Of a stretch of 24,203 nucleotides of DNA, positions 21,870-24,203 are shown in pieces. Within the stretch, counting starts at the first letter, position 1. Each line of letters starts with the position of its first letter. Made by a program: the position numbers and the translations under genes. Location of the stretch: NCBI GenBank assembly GCA_002327445.1, contig DCWA01000013.1:1-24203 (forward strand), read 5' to 3'. This DNA comes from Desulfobacteraceae bacterium UBA2174 (GTDB lineage: Bacteria > Desulfobacterota > Desulfobacteria > Desulfobacterales > UBA2174). Below the pieces are notes generated by a model. It was not told where the DNA came from. It ran no database searches and saw nothing but the letters and a program-made list of their open reading frames with translations.

Positions 21870-23024
21870 TCAGGATTTCAAAAGACCCCGGGAAACGATC
21901 AGTCTTTGAATTTCGCTGGTGCCTTCATAAATCCGGTACAGCCGCACGTCCCGCAGTAGAATCTCGATCTGATGCGCCGTGAAAAGGCCCTCTTCTTCAA
22001 AGATTTGCAGAGCATCGTCAGCGACGCGGCTCGCCATTTCAGTACAAAAAATCTTCGCCATGGAGGCCTCGCTGGTAATCTGCTTCCCATCGTCCCGGAG
22101 CTGAGCAGCCTGGTATAGCATCTGGCGGGCCGCAAAAATCTGGGTCGCCATATCGGCCAGCATGAATTCGGCGGCCTGTGATTCTTTCCGAGCGGTACTT
22201 GCCTGACGCTTTTCCCGCATCCGTTGAGTGCACAAAGTCATGATTTTCTGCGCCGCCCCCAAGGCGCAAGCCGCCATGCAAAGACGGCCCTTGTCCAAAA
22301 CACGCATCGCGGTCTTGAACCCTTGGCCCACCATCGGCATACCACCAATCACATTCTCGGCAGGGACCCGGCAGTCTTTGAATATCAGCTCGTGCGTATG
22401 GGAACCTTTCAACCCCATCTTGACATCCGCAGCACCGACGGAAAAGCCCGGCATCCCCCTTTCAACGATGAAAGCGGTCACACCACCGCGGGCTCGCTTT
22501 TCTTCATCGGTCACGGCAATAGTGGTGAACAAACGGGCCTGGTCTGCGTTGGTGATGAAGATCTTGTTGCCGTTCAGGACCCAGTGGTCGCCATTCAGCA
22601 CAGCCGTGGTAGCGATGTTGCTCGCATCCGAACCGGCGTTGGGTTCAGTGAGCGCAAAGGCCGAGCTCCATTCTCCGCAAGCGATGCGCGGCAAATAGAA
22701 CTCTTTTTGTGCGACGGTGCCGTCATAGACAATCCCCATGGAACCGATGCCGTTGCTGGTACCGATTCGCGATCGATAGCAGCCGTTGGTTTGAGTGATC
22801 TCCTCGTAGATCATCACCTCTTGGAGGGTCGTCAAACCGAGGCCGCCGTAGGCCTTCGGGATCGGCATGCCAAAAAGCCCCATCTGGCGCATCCGGTCAA
22901 CGATCGGTTCAGGGATCTGTTCCCGGGTTTCAACCGCCAAGGAAATCGGCTCCAGTTCCTCTTGCACGAAATGGCGAACTTGAAGACGCAACCGTTCAAA
23001 TTCGTCTGAAAGCGTATGTGGCAT
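21870..23024 (-). CDS. Acyl-CoA dehydrogenase, canonical active site
   Basis: This 384-residue FAD-dependent dehydrogenase is more typical than its neighbour. Motifs are PKAYGGLGL (56-64), the ALTEPNAGSD substrate/FAD segment (124-133), NGNKIFITNA, and IYEGTSEIQRLI near the C-terminus with the catalytic base at Glu367. Electrons would pass to ETF. The acyl chain preference cannot be read from sequence. The ATG at 23024 follows an AAAGGTGG ribosome-binding site. The genes either side are an enoyl-CoA hydratase (138 bp upstream) and the atypical dehydrogenase (74 bp downstream), all leftward. Confidence 0.93.
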   Translation of the reverse strand: MPHTLSDEFERLRLQVRHFVQEELEPISLAVETREQIPEPIVDRMRQMGLFGMPIPKAYGGLGLTTLQEVMIYEEITQTNGCYRSRIGTSNGIGSMGIVYDGTVAQKEFYLPRIACGEWSSAFALTEPNAGSDASNIATTAVLNGDHWVLNGNKIFITNADQARLFTTIAVTDEEKRARGGVTAFIVERGMPGFSVGAADVKMGLKGSHTHELIFKDCRVPAENVIGGMPMVGQGFKTAMRVLDKGRLCMAACALGAAQKIMTLCTQRMREKRQASTARKESQAAEFMLADMATQIFAARQMLYQAAQLRDDGKQITSEASMAKIFCTEMASRVADDALQIFEEEGLFTAHQIEILLRDVRLYRIYEGTSEIQRLIVSRGLLKS

Positions 23025-23162
23025 GACCCACCTTTCTGGGGCATCGTCGCCCGGGGTTAAGTTGCTTTGGCAATCCGCCCTGAATGCGTTGCGCAGGAGG
23101 GCCGGCGTTTCGCCCCGTTGGATGGGCGCCAGCCCAACATCCTGAATTTTATCGGCATTGCT

Positions 23163-23930
<768 letters not shown>

Positions 23931-24087
23931 CAAATCCCTCTTTTGGTTTTCACGGTCCAGACCGAGGAACCATTCACTTTGCCTTGATTCCCTTATCAGA
24001 GCTGCCGCCGTCCACGGCCGCGTCCGGTCCGGCCAAGGAAGTGGCAGCCGCTTTGGAAAATTCCGGGTAGTCTTCCGTCGACTCGAT

Positions 24088-24203
24088 CCGATGAACATGG
24101 ATTCCCCCGGATCAGGGCCTGCCCCGGACTTGATCCGGGGTCCGGGGCAGGCTCTGCTTTCGCAGGAATGACGGGAAAAGGCCGGACGAATCCGGGTTCC
24201 TTC
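24088..24203 (-). repeat. Right copy of inverted dispersed repeat (runs to window edge)
   Basis: This is the inverted counterpart of 20509-20602. It has a perfect 11 bp stem, CCTGCCCCGGA (24118-24128) with TCCGGGGCAGG (24141-24151), and a GTCATTCC(T)GCGAAAGC segment known from dispersed intergenic repeats in many proteobacteria. It begins about 157 bp upstream of the enoyl-CoA hydratase start and may extend past the window. Confidence 0.85.

Noticed and set aside
23931..24098. N-terminal extension of the enoyl-CoA hydratase frame
   Set aside because: Crotonase homology begins at the Met pair at 23930/23927 with a ribosome-binding site; the upstream part runs into the dispersed repeat.

Overview
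This window is a GC-rich, gene-dense chromosomal segment. Its gene content fits an anaerobic, sulfate-reducer-like member of the Desulfobacterota (Desulfosarcina/Desulfatitalea type). The signs are a small siroheme/Fe-S sulfite-reductase-like protein, two ferritin-like diiron proteins, YkgJ and YtfJ family proteins, a TSUP transporter and an acyl-CoA dehydrogenase/crotonase cluster. The lineage is inferred from gene content only. No rRNA, tRNA, CRISPR array, integrase or transposase was recognised.

Layout. 1-59: C-terminal tail of a possible + strand gene. 41-2471 (-): exported metallo-beta-lactamase-fold hydrolase, then an encapsulin-type ferritin-like protein followed closely by cystathionine beta-lyase. 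2781-3955 (+): a cysteine-free rhodanese fold and a PCP-reductase-helix/siroheme/2x[4Fe-4S] protein. 3927-4538 (-): YkgJ-type Cys-cluster protein. 4664-6730 (+): dihydroorotate dehydrogenase, rubrerythrin-like protein, periplasmic YtfJ-like protein. 6899-8330 (+): ribosome-rescue factor ArfB overlapping a tRNA-dihydrouridine synthase. 8316-8747 (-): thioredoxin-like lipoprotein.

9101-11970 (+) is a nitrogen module. A sigma-54 promoter, with two inverted repeats upstream that could be enhancer sites, precedes a PII protein and an ammonium transporter; a TSUP/TauE permease follows after a strong hairpin. 11984-16992 (-) is a thiamin module. A TPP riboswitch leads thiD, thiW, a double-ATPase EcfA and EcfT with tight overlaps, and a saccharopine-dehydrogenase-like gene follows in the same direction. 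17052-19785 (-) holds cutA and a Lon-family AAA protease.

19786-20622 is a gene-poor scar zone. It contains an internally deleted ABC-ATPase remnant, short tandem repeats and one arm of a dispersed repeat. 20623-23930 (-) encodes enoyl-CoA hydratase and two acyl-CoA dehydrogenases. This block looks less GC-rich than the rest and is bracketed by inverted copies of the same ~95-115 bp repeat (20509-20602 and 24088-24203), which suggests an inserted or rearranged catabolic cassette.

The most unusual items are the cysteine-free rhodanese paired with the siroheme fusion, the repeat-bracketed acyl-CoA cassette with an Asp at the usual catalytic Glu of one dehydrogenase, the paired inverted repeats upstream of the sigma-54 promoter, and the stand-alone EncFtn-like protein with no shell gene in view.
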